Assembly (NCBI RefSeq): GCF_004358025.1 | Contig: NZ_SMTL01000004.1 | Span: 302,453-366,452, forward strand | DNA length: 64,000 nucleotides | From: Rhizobium deserti | GTDB lineage: Bacteria > Pseudomonadota > Alphaproteobacteria > Rhizobiales > Rhizobiaceae | Reading direction: 5' to 3' | In this document: positions 9,524 through 18,216 of the stretch, piece after piece | Layout of the letters: each line of letters opens with the position of its first letter | Numbering within the stretch: the stretch's first letter is position 1 | Program-made: the position numbers and the translations under genes | Notes under the pieces: model-generated | Databases searched by the model: none | What the model was told of the DNA's origin: nothing | The model's input: the letters and a program-made list of their open reading frames with translations, nothing else

Positions 9524-10060
9524 ATGGACGAATTTTGGGTGTTTGGCTACGGTTCCCTCATGTGGAACCCAGGTTTCGCTTTCGCAGAGAAATCTCCGGC
9601 ACGCGCCTTCGGCTTCCGCCGCTCCCTTTGTGTCTGGTCGCATGTGCATCGTGGAACGCCGGATCATCCTGGCCTTGTGCTAGGGCTTGATCGTGGCGGA
9701 TCCTGCCGAGGCGTGGCCTTTCGGGTCGAGCCGCAGAACCGCGACGATGCGCTCGATTATCTGCGCCGCAGGGAACTGGTGACCAATGTTTATCGCGAGC
9801 GCGTGCTGCCGGTAACGTTGGATAAGGGGCAGCGGATCAAGGCCATCGGATACGTGGTGGATCGTGATCACCTCCAATATGCGGGCGCGCTTAGCGTGGA
9901 AGAGGCTGCAGCAATCGTCGGTAGGTCTTTGGGGCAATCAGGCCCAAACAATGCCTATGTGTTCAACACGATTGCGCATCTGAAGCAGATGGGCATACGC
10001 GATCCTTGGCTGGAAGCGGTGGGGTCGGCGGTTGCGGAGGAGCTTCAGGCCGCCGGCTGA
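9524..10060 (+). CDS. Gamma-glutamylcyclotransferase, ChaC-like
   Basis: A 178-residue protein from ATG 9524; a GTG seven codons upstream is an alternative start. The N-terminal VFGYGSLMWNPGF is the substrate-binding loop of ChaC/GGCT proteins. LRRRELVTNVYRERVLPV carries a candidate catalytic glutamate, and NNAYVFNTIAHLKQMGI fits the family C-terminus. ChaC enzymes degrade glutathione to 5-oxoproline and Cys-Gly in the cytoplasm. Its last 16 bases overlap the end of the convergent plsC gene. Confidence 0.88.
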   Translation: MDEFWVFGYGSLMWNPGFAFAEKSPARAFGFRRSLCVWSHVHRGTPDHPGLVLGLDRGGSCRGVAFRVEPQNRDDALDYLRRRELVTNVYRERVLPVTLDKGQRIKAIGYVVDRDHLQYAGALSVEEAAAIVGRSLGQSGPNNAYVFNTIAHLKQMGIRDPWLEAVGSAVAEELQAAG

Positions 10061-10836
10061 GCCTTGATCTGGGACAGCCGCTCAGTTGCTTCGGGCGGCA
10101 GCGGAAGATGGGGATTGTCTGCGACCGTTTCCAGGAGCAGCTTGTCGCTCGCCGTTTCCAGAACGTCCTGGAGACGGGCATAAAAGGCATCGGGATCCAA
10201 ACCCGGCTCGATTGGTGGAAGAACGCGCACCTTGAAATGGCCGGGATGCTTGATCAGCTTGCGCCGGCCCCAGAACAGGCCCCAGTGCGCGACGATAGGA
10301 ACGACCGGAACCTGAACGTCGCGGTATATGCGCGCAATGCCGTAGCGGTATTCCGGTGCCGCCCCAGGGGGACGCCGCGTGCCTTCCGGGTAAATGATGA
10401 GCTGGCGCCCCTTCGCCATTTCCTCCTTGGTGCGCTCCATGACCTCAACCATGACCTTGCCGCGGGCGCCGCGATTGACGGGGATCATCTTCTGTTTGGC
10501 GACGTACCAGCCAAACAGCGGAATCCACATCAGCTCCCGCTTCAGAATGTAAACTGGGTCGCGCTGATAGGGCAGGAGCGCGAACGTATCCCAGGCGGAT
10601 TGGTGCTTCGGGGCAAAAATGCAGCCGCCTTCGGGAATGTTCTCCATTCCCTCGATTTCAAAGGTCGCACCGACAATCTTGGCCATCAGCCAGTTGTTGG
10701 AGGCCGCCCAGGCCTTGGGGATCCGGTAGGCGGCTTTTCGCGGCAACAGGAAATAGACAGGCGACAGCACCAGCATTCGCACGATGATGTTGACATAAAA
10801 GGCCGTGTTGAAAAGAACCGAGCGCACCAGCAGCAT
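10045..10836 (-). CDS. plsC: 1-acyl-sn-glycerol-3-phosphate acyltransferase (PlsC family)
   Basis: A 263-residue protein with a hydrophobic N-terminus (residues about 3-28) and the four acyltransferase blocks: KHQSAWDTF (HX4D), the MIPVNRGARGK region, YPEGTRRPPG and VPIVAHWG. It acylates lysophosphatidic acid to phosphatidic acid at the inner membrane. The start was set at ATG 10836 because a GGA lies eight bases before it; ATG 10845 is an alternative, and the open frame extends far upstream into ydcF. It is the last gene of the ftsE-ftsX-ydcF-plsC series. A role with an ornithine lipid or another acyl acceptor cannot be excluded. Confidence 0.88.
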   Translation of the reverse strand: MLLVRSVLFNTAFYVNIIVRMLVLSPVYFLLPRKAAYRIPKAWAASNNWLMAKIVGATFEIEGMENIPEGGCIFAPKHQSAWDTFALLPYQRDPVYILKRELMWIPLFGWYVAKQKMIPVNRGARGKVMVEVMERTKEEMAKGRQLIIYPEGTRRPPGAAPEYRYGIARIYRDVQVPVVPIVAHWGLFWGRRKLIKHPGHFKVRVLPPIEPGLDPDAFYARLQDVLETASDKLLLETVADNPHLPLPPEATERLSQIKAQPAA

Positions 10837-10915
10837 GAAAGGCATCCATTTGTAAGGGCGTTGCCTACACGAGATCAGCGCCGGAAAAAAGCGTCCGTGG
10901 CGGCAGCAGGAAAGA

Positions 10916-11608
10916 TCAGCGCGAGGAGGACGTCGCAGGCTTGGATGGTTCCTCTTCAGTCCTGAGGCCGCTGCCGCGCTCCATGCCGACCCAGTCCCGA
11001 AGGGTGGCGAGGACAACCTTGCCATATTCGGAAAGCATGGTGCGCAAGGTATCCGGCTCGGCGAACCAGGCACGTCGGGTGAGATCAGCATTGATGACGG
11101 GATAGGGGACGAAATCCGTCACTGGATCCGCCCGCCGCAATTCATGAAGGCTGCGCAGCATGTGGTAATTGTTGGTGACCACCAGCACCGATTTATAGCG
11201 ATGGTCATGGATCCAGCGGGCAATCTCGTTGGCATTGCCGATCGTGTCGAGAGCATCATAGCCGATATCGACACAGCACCTGAACAGATCGGCCGAGGCC
11301 TGAGTCACCTTGCGGATCTGGTTGGGCGTCGTCGACGGGTGAGCACCGGATATCAGCAACCGCTGTCCCGCCCCGTCGCGCAACAGCCCCACTGCCTGCT
11401 CGATCCGCTGATAGCCGCCGGTCAGGACAACGATGGCATCTGCCTTCACCCCGTCGGGAGCCTTCAGTGACGTCACCGCATCGGCAAACCACAGGAAGCC
11501 GCCGGCGACGATGGCAATGACCAGAAGCGAAGCCAATAATATGCGGCGTGCCAGCCGCCTCAGCCTGCTCTTTCTCGATAGCCAGCCTCTGCTCGGACGA
11601 TCCGACAT
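10916..11608 (-). CDS. YdcF-family (DUF218) membrane protein
   Basis: A 230-residue protein from ATG 11608 (an upstream ATG at 11650 lacks a good ribosome site). There is one membrane helix (about residues 22-42, ILLASLLVIAIVAGGFLWF), then a DUF218 domain with ADAIVVLTGG, LLISGAHPS, DTIGNANEIARWI and VTNNYHMLRS. Such proteins are linked to envelope biogenesis (SanA/ElyC relatives). It follows ftsX on the same strand and precedes plsC, which supports an envelope role. The biochemical activity is unknown. Confidence 0.8.
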   Translation of the reverse strand: MSDRPSRGWLSRKSRLRRLARRILLASLLVIAIVAGGFLWFADAVTSLKAPDGVKADAIVVLTGGYQRIEQAVGLLRDGAGQRLLISGAHPSTTPNQIRKVTQASADLFRCCVDIGYDALDTIGNANEIARWIHDHRYKSVLVVTNNYHMLRSLHELRRADPVTDFVPYPVINADLTRRAWFAEPDTLRTMLSEYGKVVLATLRDWVGMERGSGLRTEEEPSKPATSSSR

Positions 11609-11722
11609 ATGGGGATCCGTTATCCTGCGGTTGGTGGAGCCAAAAGTCATGATTCGTCAATAGCGATAGATTGGGGCTACGCATAGTCACCGGGCATTTC
11701 AACGCCTGGAGACGGGAAGGGT

Positions 11723-12784
11723 TCAAGATGCCGGCACGCCATCGGACCGCGCCGGATCGGAGCGTATCAGGTCAATCTCGTCGATCGTGCGCATCACCGT
11801 CAAGCGGGCAGTCAGCGTCGTCAGCAGAGCGATCACGACCATGGTCGCAAAGATTCCCAGATAGCCTGTGAAGCCGATGGTGAACGAACCAAAAAGAGCG
11901 TTTGCCTGGTCGCTTTCAGGCGTCGCGCGTGAATTGGATTGCCAAAGGTTGGCGACCGCGAAAAGCGCTGCTGCCAATGCGCCACCGGCTGCCGAACCCT
12001 TGATACTGATCTTCAGGAAGTGCTTCTGGAACTCCTTTGCAACAAAACCGCTTTCGGCGCCGACGAAATGCAGCACTTCGACAATATGCCGGTTGCCGGA
12101 TAGGGCGCCCCGCGTTGCGAAGATGACCGTCAGGATCATGGCGGTGAAGACCAGAACCAGAACGCCGGTGCCAATGAAGACGGTGGTGCGGGCCATGGAA
12201 ACCAGCCGGTCGACCCATGTGCGGTGATCATCGAGGAAAGCCTGCGGAACCTCCGTCTTCAAAAGGTCGCGCATGGCCGCGAAATCCGGGGGGTTCTGCT
12301 CGTCGATGGTGATGATGACGAGGCGCGGGACGGGAAGGTCATCCAGGTTCAGGCCGCTGCCGAGCCAGGGCTCCAATAGCCGGGCCGTCGCCTGGTCATC
12401 CATGATGGTCCCGTCACGGGTGCCGACAAAGGTCAGCGCCACGTCACGCGCCTTCTTCAAGGCTGCATCCATATCGAGACCGTCGTCCGGCTTGATCTGG
12501 ATGGTGATCTCCCGCGAGATCTGGCTTTGCCAGCTCGAGGCGGTCGCTCGCACCATGCTGACGGCGCCGAGCGTCAGGCACGCCAGGAAGGCCATAATGG
12601 CGATCACCACCATCAAGGCGCTACCCTGTATGTTGGAAGGCGGCAGGATCGGTGCCGTCGGGCGCACCCGCATTTCGCTGCGGCGAGTCGGATTGCCGGC
12701 GTCTGCCTGCTTGGTCTTGCCAGGCGGCGGCGAACTGCCGGCCTTGTTTGGTTTATCCTTCTTGAGGCGGCTCATCTCATTCAT
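11723..12784 (-). CDS. ftsX: Cell-division ABC transporter permease FtsX
   Basis: A 353-residue protein with a proline/lysine-rich cytoplasmic N-terminus (about 50 residues), a first membrane helix (ALMVVIAIMAFLACLTLGA), a periplasmic loop (about 80-200) and three C-terminal helices. The order matches FtsX, the permease that couples FtsE ATPase activity at the septum to peptidoglycan hydrolase activation. The GNRHIVEVLHFVGAESGFVAKEFQKHF block fits the conserved FtsX cytoplasmic loop. The start overlaps the end of ftsE by eight bases. Confidence 0.88.
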   Translation of the reverse strand: MNEMSRLKKDKPNKAGSSPPPGKTKQADAGNPTRRSEMRVRPTAPILPPSNIQGSALMVVIAIMAFLACLTLGAVSMVRATASSWQSQISREITIQIKPDDGLDMDAALKKARDVALTFVGTRDGTIMDDQATARLLEPWLGSGLNLDDLPVPRLVIITIDEQNPPDFAAMRDLLKTEVPQAFLDDHRTWVDRLVSMARTTVFIGTGVLVLVFTAMILTVIFATRGALSGNRHIVEVLHFVGAESGFVAKEFQKHFLKISIKGSAAGGALAAALFAVANLWQSNSRATPESDQANALFGSFTIGFTGYLGIFATMVVIALLTTLTARLTVMRTIDEIDLIRSDPARSDGVPAS

Positions 12785-13436
12785 AGATGTCGAGCCGCCC
12801 TTCAGTGAGGATCATTCGCCGCGCGTCCACCTGATCCATGAGGCCGAGATCATGGGTTGCGATGACGACAGCCGTGCCAAGGCGATTGAGCTCCAGAAAG
12901 AGGTTGAGCAGGCGCTTGGCCATAGGCGGATCGACATTGCCAGTCGGTTCGTCTGCGAGGAGAATTTCGGGCCGGTCCATCAGTGCCCGGGCAATGGCGG
13001 CACGCTGCTTTTCGCCGCCGGACAGAACCGGGGGCAGCACATTAATGCGTTCACCCAGCCCGACCCATTTCAGGAGCTCGATCACATCGTTTCGGTAGGA
13101 ACTTTCGTCCTTGCCGCGCACCCGCAGCGGCAATGCGACGTTTTCGTAGGTGGTCAAGTGGTCGAGCAGCCGGAAATCCTGGAAGACGATGCCGACGCGC
13201 CGCCTCAGCATCGGCAGCTCTGACCTTGGAATTTGCGAAAGGTCTCGGCCGAACATCTGGATGATGCCGCGGGTGGGATGGAGCGACAGAAAAAGCAGAC
13301 GCAGGAGCGTTGTCTTGCCGGCGCCGGACGGACCGGTCAGGAACTGGAACGAGCGCTTCGGAATGTCGAATGTCATGTCCCGGAGGATTTCCGGGCCCAT
13401 TCCATAACGTAGACCGACATTTTCGAAGTGAATCAA
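12777..13436 (-). CDS. ftsE: Cell-division ATP-binding protein FtsE
   Basis: A 219-residue ABC ATPase with Walker A GPSGAGKTT (about 35-43), Q-loop IVFQDFRLL, signature LSGGEKQR, Walker B ILLADEPT and the switch histidine in ATHD. With FtsX it forms the septal complex that controls cell-wall hydrolysis during division. It is the first gene of the minus-strand series ftsE-ftsX-ydcF-plsC. A CtrA-like double half-site lies about 65-80 bases upstream, so cell-cycle control is possible. Confidence 0.95.
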   Translation of the reverse strand: MIHFENVGLRYGMGPEILRDMTFDIPKRSFQFLTGPSGAGKTTLLRLLFLSLHPTRGIIQMFGRDLSQIPRSELPMLRRRVGIVFQDFRLLDHLTTYENVALPLRVRGKDESSYRNDVIELLKWVGLGERINVLPPVLSGGEKQRAAIARALMDRPEILLADEPTGNVDPPMAKRLLNLFLELNRLGTAVVIATHDLGLMDQVDARRMILTEGRLDIYE

Positions 13437-13501
13437 TGGAGGATCCAGTCCCTGGCTCTAAGGCGCAGACTCAATGGCACCCGCCATCTCTTAACGACGG
13501 C

Positions 13502-13518
13502 GGTAAACAAAGGGTAAA
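13502..13518 (-). promoter_or_regulatory. CtrA-like tandem half-sites upstream of ftsE
   Basis: Read on the minus strand the sequence is TTTACC-CTTTG-TTTACC, so TTTA-N7-TTTA. The CtrA consensus of alphaproteobacteria is TTAA-N7-TTAA(C), and each half differs at one base. A separate TTAACCAT half-site lies near 13562. Spacing and position before a division operon make it plausible, but this is sequence similarity only. Confidence 0.35.
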
Positions 13519-13644
13519 TCACCAGCGGAAACAGCCCATTTTTACGGCGGATTTGCGAAGCATTAACCATTTGAATTTACGACTGAGCGGGATTCGTTTC
13601 AATGGCCGGCGAGCTTCCGCTTGGAGAGCCGGTGAAGAGGCCCC

Positions 13645-14304
13645 ATGAGCAACTTCCGCAGCCAGCAGGGCAAGACCTTCATCCGCATGGATATCCTGCC
13701 GCCAGAACAGGATAAGGGCAGGGTGATCCACCTTGCGCGAAGGCGCGCCGAGGTCGTCGATGCACAGTTCGTACCTGTCGTCGAGCGGCCACGCGGGGCA
13801 AGCAAGCTGACCTGCCACAATGACAATCGCAGGAAGAGCCGGTATTCCGGCGGACGGATGCGGCGGTCCGTTGCGCGGCTGGAAGCACGGCTTAAGACTA
13901 TTCCGGCAGATTTCTTCACGGCAATGGTCGCTGCTTTGTTTGTTGCAATCTTCAGCATGGCTGGAGGCTTTTCCTTTCTGTCTGCAGATGCGCGCGAAGC
14001 CGGGGCCGGGCCTGTGCTTGACATCACCCATGTCACCATGACCCCCCAGGACGCCGACGGCATGCGGGTGCTGCTGATCAACGGCATTGTCGAAAACCTC
14101 GGCCGCGACAGCCATCACATGCCTTCGATCCGGGCGGATCTGCTGTCTGGCGACGTTGTCGTGGCAACGACTCTGATCAATGTTCCGCAGGTGCAGATCG
14201 AGGGACAGCAGAGCTGTGGATTTTCGGCTCGGGTACCGCATCCCGGTGGGAAACTTCCTGATCTGCGGCTTTCCTTCGCTGAGCGTAGTGCCTCGCGCTC
14301 CTGA
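13645..14304 (+). CDS. Conserved hypothetical membrane protein next to hpt
   Basis: A 219-residue protein from ATG 13645. The first 90 residues are basic and probably cytoplasmic. A single membrane helix follows (FFTAMVAALFVAIFSMAGGFSFL, about 90-112), then a periplasmic beta domain (LDITHVTMTPQDADGMRVLLINGIVENLGRDS...VQIEGQQSCGFSARVPHPGGKLPDLRLSF). That domain looks like the C-terminal part of DUF3426/FxLYD zinc-ribbon proteins, but the zinc ribbon itself is missing. Located between ftsE and hpt, with 40 bases to hpt. Function unknown. Confidence 0.6.
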   Translation: MSNFRSQQGKTFIRMDILPPEQDKGRVIHLARRRAEVVDAQFVPVVERPRGASKLTCHNDNRRKSRYSGGRMRRSVARLEARLKTIPADFFTAMVAALFVAIFSMAGGFSFLSADAREAGAGPVLDITHVTMTPQDADGMRVLLINGIVENLGRDSHHMPSIRADLLSGDVVVATTLINVPQVQIEGQQSCGFSARVPHPGGKLPDLRLSFAERSASRS

Positions 14305-14344
14305 TTGTGTTATCGCCGAACTTTATTCGATCAGGAGAGTTCGT

Positions 14345-14887
14345 ATGCCCGTCGTGCGCGGCAAGAATATCGAGCCGCTTTTCACCGCCGAACAAATTGC
14401 CGAGCGCAACCGTGCTATTGCCGCTCAAATTGCGGTTGGACCGACCAAGGATCTGCTTGTTATTGCGATCTTGAAAGGCTCCTTCATTTTCGCCGCCGAC
14501 CTGCTGCGCGCCCTGCACGAGACAGGTCTTGCGCCGGAAGTGGAATTCATCACCCTCTCCAGCTATGGCGCAGGAACCGTTTCCCAGGGCGTCCGTATCG
14601 TCAAGGATATCGACAGCGAGGTGAAGGACCGGGACGTGCTGCTCATCGACGACATTCTCGAGTCTGGCCGCACGCTGAAGTTTGCCAAGGATATGCTGTA
14701 CGAACGCGGAGCGCGACACGTGTCGGTTGCCGTGCTTCTCGACAAAAGCGTCAAGCGCCAGGAAGCTCTCGAAGCGGATTATGTCGGTTTCGAATGTCCC
14801 GACTATTTCGTCGTCGGCTACGGCATGGACGTTGCCTATGCGTTCCGCGAACTGCCTTTCGTCGGCGTCGTCACCGGCGATGCGTGA
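14345..14887 (+). CDS. hpt: Hypoxanthine phosphoribosyltransferase
   Basis: A 180-residue protein from ATG 14345; the frame is open further upstream, but family length and the MPVVRGKNIEPLF N-terminus support this start. The PRPP-binding motif DVLLIDDILESGRTLKF and LLVIAILKGSFIFAADL are typical of Hpt. It salvages hypoxanthine (and guanine) to IMP (GMP) with PRPP in the cytoplasm. The start lies 40 bases after the preceding hypothetical gene. Confidence 0.92.
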   Translation: MPVVRGKNIEPLFTAEQIAERNRAIAAQIAVGPTKDLLVIAILKGSFIFAADLLRALHETGLAPEVEFITLSSYGAGTVSQGVRIVKDIDSEVKDRDVLLIDDILESGRTLKFAKDMLYERGARHVSVAVLLDKSVKRQEALEADYVGFECPDYFVVGYGMDVAYAFRELPFVGVVTGDA

Positions 14888-15012
14888 AATAGCCTGACAG
14901 TAGTGGCAAGCTGTTAACCATGGCCGCTCCGGATGCCGCGGCGTTTACTCCTCGACAACGAAACTCTGATGATTTGCTCCTTGAATGAAATAGACACGGA
15001 GCGATGATCGCT

Positions 15013-15390
15013 ATGGCTAAAATCCTGATTACCGAGGACGAGGACACGCTGCGCATGTTCGTGGCAAGGGCGCTTCGCCTCGATGGTCATGAGACGCACG
15101 AGGCCGGCGATGGTGCCGAAGGTCTTGAAAAGCTGAGCGAAGGGTCATTCGATCTCCTCCTGTCCGACATCCGCATGCCGGTCATGGACGGCATCGAACT
15201 CACTCACCGGGCTGCCGCCCAGTTTCCGGACATGAAGATCCTGCTGATGACAGGCTATGCCGAACAGCGCGAGCGCGCGGACGATCTGGCCACCAAGATC
15301 GTTGATGTGGTGCAGAAACCTTTTGCGCTTCCGGATATCCGCAAGGCAGTGGCCATGGCATTAGCCACTGGCGCCTCCTGCGCAGCTTGA
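15013..15390 (+). CDS. cpdR: Single-domain response regulator CpdR
   Basis: A 125-residue receiver domain with no output domain. The acidic pocket (TEDED), the phosphorylation site in LLLSDIRMPVMDG (aspartate about residue 51), the MTGYA switch threonine and the KPF lysine are complete. The LLLSDIRMPVMDGIEL and LLMTGYAEQRERADDL blocks closely resemble CpdR, which when unphosphorylated primes ClpXP to degrade cell-cycle regulators. The chain ends in two alanines, like Caulobacter CpdR, where this tail is linked to its own proteolysis. The CckA/ChpT phosphorelay that would control it is outside the window. Confidence 0.85.
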   Translation: MAKILITEDEDTLRMFVARALRLDGHETHEAGDGAEGLEKLSEGSFDLLLSDIRMPVMDGIELTHRAAAQFPDMKILLMTGYAEQRERADDLATKIVDVVQKPFALPDIRKAVAMALATGASCAA

Positions 15391-15394
15391 ACGA

Positions 15395-18082
15395 TCACCT
15401 TATTTCGAGCAGGCGCTCCAGATATTGCCGCTCGGCATCGCCTGACAGGGTATTGCCGAGTTTGTCGCGGATGGCATCCAGGATCTCCCGGGCCCGCTGG
15501 ACGTCGATCTCATCGGGAACCTTGACCTGATCACCGAAATCAGGCCCCGACGTTGACCGGGGGCGACCAAGGGGATCGCGGCCGTTCTGCCCACCTTGCG
15601 AGCTCATGTCCTCGCCCTGGCCGTCGCGGCCCTGGCCCGGCTGCTGGCCTTGGCCCTGCTGCATTGCCTGCATCATCTGCTGCATCATGTTCTGGGCGCC
15701 CTGGCGCAAGGCGTTAAGCGCCTTGCCCTGGCCGTCGACAGCCTGCTCGCCCTGGCCATCGCCAAGCGCTTCGCCGGCTTTGCCCATTTCCCGCTGGGCC
15801 TGGCCAAATCCCTCGCCAGGCTGCATGCCCAGTTCCTTCAGCCCCTTCTGCAGCTCGTTCAGCTTCTTGCCCAGGCCTTCCTGCTGAGCCCGCAGGTTCT
15901 TCAGCGCCTCACGAAGCTGTTCGGCCGTCATCTGGTCGGTGTTCTGCTGACCTTGCTGCCCCTGTTGGCCTTGCTGCTGCTGACCTTGTTGCTGGCCCGG
16001 CTGCTGCTGGCCCTGGTCGTAAGGCTGCTGATCAGGATCGCCGCGCTGCATGCGGTCGCGTAAAGCCTGGTCCAGCTTGAAGGTCTGGTCCATCAGGCGC
16101 TGCTGCTCCTGCATGATCTCTCCGAGCTTGTCGATCTGCTGGCGCATCTGGCTGTTCTGCTGCTGGTTCTGTTGGCCACCCCGTTGCGGTCTGCCTGCCT
16201 GCAGATTGTTCATCATCCGCTGCATTTCCGACAGCAGTTGCTGGGCAGCATCCCGATTTCCGGACCGCGCCAGATTTTCGATCTGGTCCATCATGTTCTG
16301 CAGATCGCGCTGACGGATGACGTTCTGGGCCTGCATGTTGTTGGGCGACCGGGGAGCGTTCTGCATGCGCTGCGCAAGTTCGTTCATGAACTGCTGCATC
16401 GCTTCGCGGAGCTCCTTCATGAGCTGCGCGATCTCCTGATCATTGGCTCCTTTCTCGAGCGCTTCGGCAAGATTGCGCTGCGCATCTCGAAGTCGTCTTT
16501 CAGCCAGTGAAAGGTCGCCGTCCTCGATGCCAAGGGCTATTTCCCAAAGATAATCCGCCGTCTCCTTCAGCTGCTCCTCACCCCGCGCAAGCTTCATGCG
16601 CTCCAAGGCAGACCGGATTAGAAGGAAATGGCTGAGGTTCGGGATTGTCTCGTCAGGACGAAGGGCGAGTGCTTCATTGAGTGCGATAGCACGCGGCATT
16701 TGGCGGGTGTCGAGGGCGAAGACCTGCCGCTGTTCCGCAACAGCTGCGGCCAGCGGTTCGGAAAATCCGCGCGCCGGCAGCACCATTTCATGGGCCGGGC
16801 TCCGGCCGGTTTGCCCGGCACCATCCTTTGCGACCAAGGTGATCCTGACACGCTTGCCGGCGAGCGGATGTTCTGTGAGATTGCGGCTGCTGAGGCCCTT
16901 GATCTCGCGATCGTTCTGTCGCGGCAGGTCCAGCCGATATTCGGGCAGCGGGTAGAGCGGCGTGGCGTCCTTGTCCGGCGCAGCCACCGGCTCGATCAGC
17001 GCATGCGCCTCGCGGATGCCGTAATCGTCCTTGCCTTTGAAGCCGATCTCCAGGGCGCCGTTGACCGAACGTTTTGGCTGTCCATCGAAGGCGATCTCCG
17101 GGGGGCGGTCCGGTATGATGTTAAAGGCCCAGGATTGACCGTTGGCGGTGAGACTGCCGCTTTCGACGACGTTCAAGGCATAGGTGCGCGGCGGACGTGT
17201 GCCTTGCGGTGCATTCGTCGATGGTATCGGTGGAGCGGGAGTGGCCACCGCCTCGCCTGCCGCGGCCTCCACCTTTTTTGCTTCCTCCGTCGCCAGGGTG
17301 ACCGGCTGTCCGCCGGATTGCGGCGCGAAGACCACCGTTTCGCCGCCTTCACCGCCCGTCACCCGCACAGTCAGAGCCGAATTTTGAGGCACGGAGACTG
17401 CGTTGGTGTTCAAGGCCTCGCGGCCGGTCAGGAAGACCGGTGCCTTGCCGGTATAGGAAGGCGGGGTGAGCCAGGCGTCGATCCGCAGATCCGGATTGGT
17501 GCGCGCCGCAGGGGGGGCAGGGCGAAAAGCATCCACCGTGGAGCCGCCGCTGTTGGAAAACGAATAGCCAAATGCAATCGCAAGGACGAGCGCCGGGATG
17601 GCGCGCAACGCGAAACGGTCATGTCCGGCAATGTCGGGCTTGGGCAAACCGGCATCGAGCGCAGCGATGCGCTTTGCCATCCGAAGCTGGTGTTCTTTCC
17701 ACAGGGCCTGAGAAAAGGGTGTTTCAAAGGCGGGTTCGTCTTCCTGAACGGCGACAGGCTGATGCGGAAGGTCATTGCGATCTTCAAGAAGCCGATCAGC
17801 CTCGGAGGCTGCCGGCAAGCGCAGCCGTATGAAAGGCACAAGCGAATAGCAGAATGCCAATGCAAAGGCGGCAACCAGGAACCAGCGGGACCAATCCGGG
17901 ATGAACCGGAAGATGCCGAACCAGGCAGCCGAAAGAAACAGGGCGGCGACGCCGAGCGGCATCAGCAGAAGTGGCAGGATGCGCTCGAGGAACAGGACAA
18001 TCCGCGCAAAGGAGCGCTTCAAGGCAACCTTGCGTGCAAGCTCAGGATGCGAATCGAAAGCCCCTTTGCGGGAATAACTCAT
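15395..18082 (-). CDS. TIGR02302/DUF4175 family large membrane protein
   Basis: An 895-residue protein from ATG 18082, which has a GGAG site; 27 upstream codons are left out. There are hydrophobic helices near residues 29-80 and about 160. A long extracytoplasmic or soluble part follows (SWAFNIIPDRPPEIAFDG, DDYGIREAHALIEP). The C-terminal third is coiled-coil and strongly glutamine-rich, with runs of GQQ/QGQ about residues 670-850. This layout fits the alphaproteobacterial TIGR02302 family. Function is unknown. It lies at the end of the argH-lptM-lysA run, 134 bases after lysA. Confidence 0.85.
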   Translation of the reverse strand: MSYSRKGAFDSHPELARKVALKRSFARIVLFLERILPLLLMPLGVAALFLSAAWFGIFRFIPDWSRWFLVAAFALAFCYSLVPFIRLRLPAASEADRLLEDRNDLPHQPVAVQEDEPAFETPFSQALWKEHQLRMAKRIAALDAGLPKPDIAGHDRFALRAIPALVLAIAFGYSFSNSGGSTVDAFRPAPPAARTNPDLRIDAWLTPPSYTGKAPVFLTGREALNTNAVSVPQNSALTVRVTGGEGGETVVFAPQSGGQPVTLATEEAKKVEAAAGEAVATPAPPIPSTNAPQGTRPPRTYALNVVESGSLTANGQSWAFNIIPDRPPEIAFDGQPKRSVNGALEIGFKGKDDYGIREAHALIEPVAAPDKDATPLYPLPEYRLDLPRQNDREIKGLSSRNLTEHPLAGKRVRITLVAKDGAGQTGRSPAHEMVLPARGFSEPLAAAVAEQRQVFALDTRQMPRAIALNEALALRPDETIPNLSHFLLIRSALERMKLARGEEQLKETADYLWEIALGIEDGDLSLAERRLRDAQRNLAEALEKGANDQEIAQLMKELREAMQQFMNELAQRMQNAPRSPNNMQAQNVIRQRDLQNMMDQIENLARSGNRDAAQQLLSEMQRMMNNLQAGRPQRGGQQNQQQNSQMRQQIDKLGEIMQEQQRLMDQTFKLDQALRDRMQRGDPDQQPYDQGQQQPGQQQGQQQQGQQGQQGQQNTDQMTAEQLREALKNLRAQQEGLGKKLNELQKGLKELGMQPGEGFGQAQREMGKAGEALGDGQGEQAVDGQGKALNALRQGAQNMMQQMMQAMQQGQGQQPGQGRDGQGEDMSSQGGQNGRDPLGRPRSTSGPDFGDQVKVPDEIDVQRAREILDAIRDKLGNTLSGDAERQYLERLLEIR

Positions 18083-18216
18083 GCGGTCCGTCTCCAGCCG
18101 TGGCGGCGCAAATGAAGCTTTCAAGATAGCAAGCTTTGTGGCGAAGACGAGAGCGACTGCCATTTGACCGGGTTATTTTAAGGCCACTCCGCGAAAAGTG
18201 AACAGCCTTTCCCAGT

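Noticed and set aside
16628..18115. A 495-codon plus-strand frame opposite the DUF4175 gene
   Set aside because: It is the antisense shadow of a gene with clear membrane and coiled-coil features; its composition is Arg/Gly/Cys-rich and unlike a folded protein.
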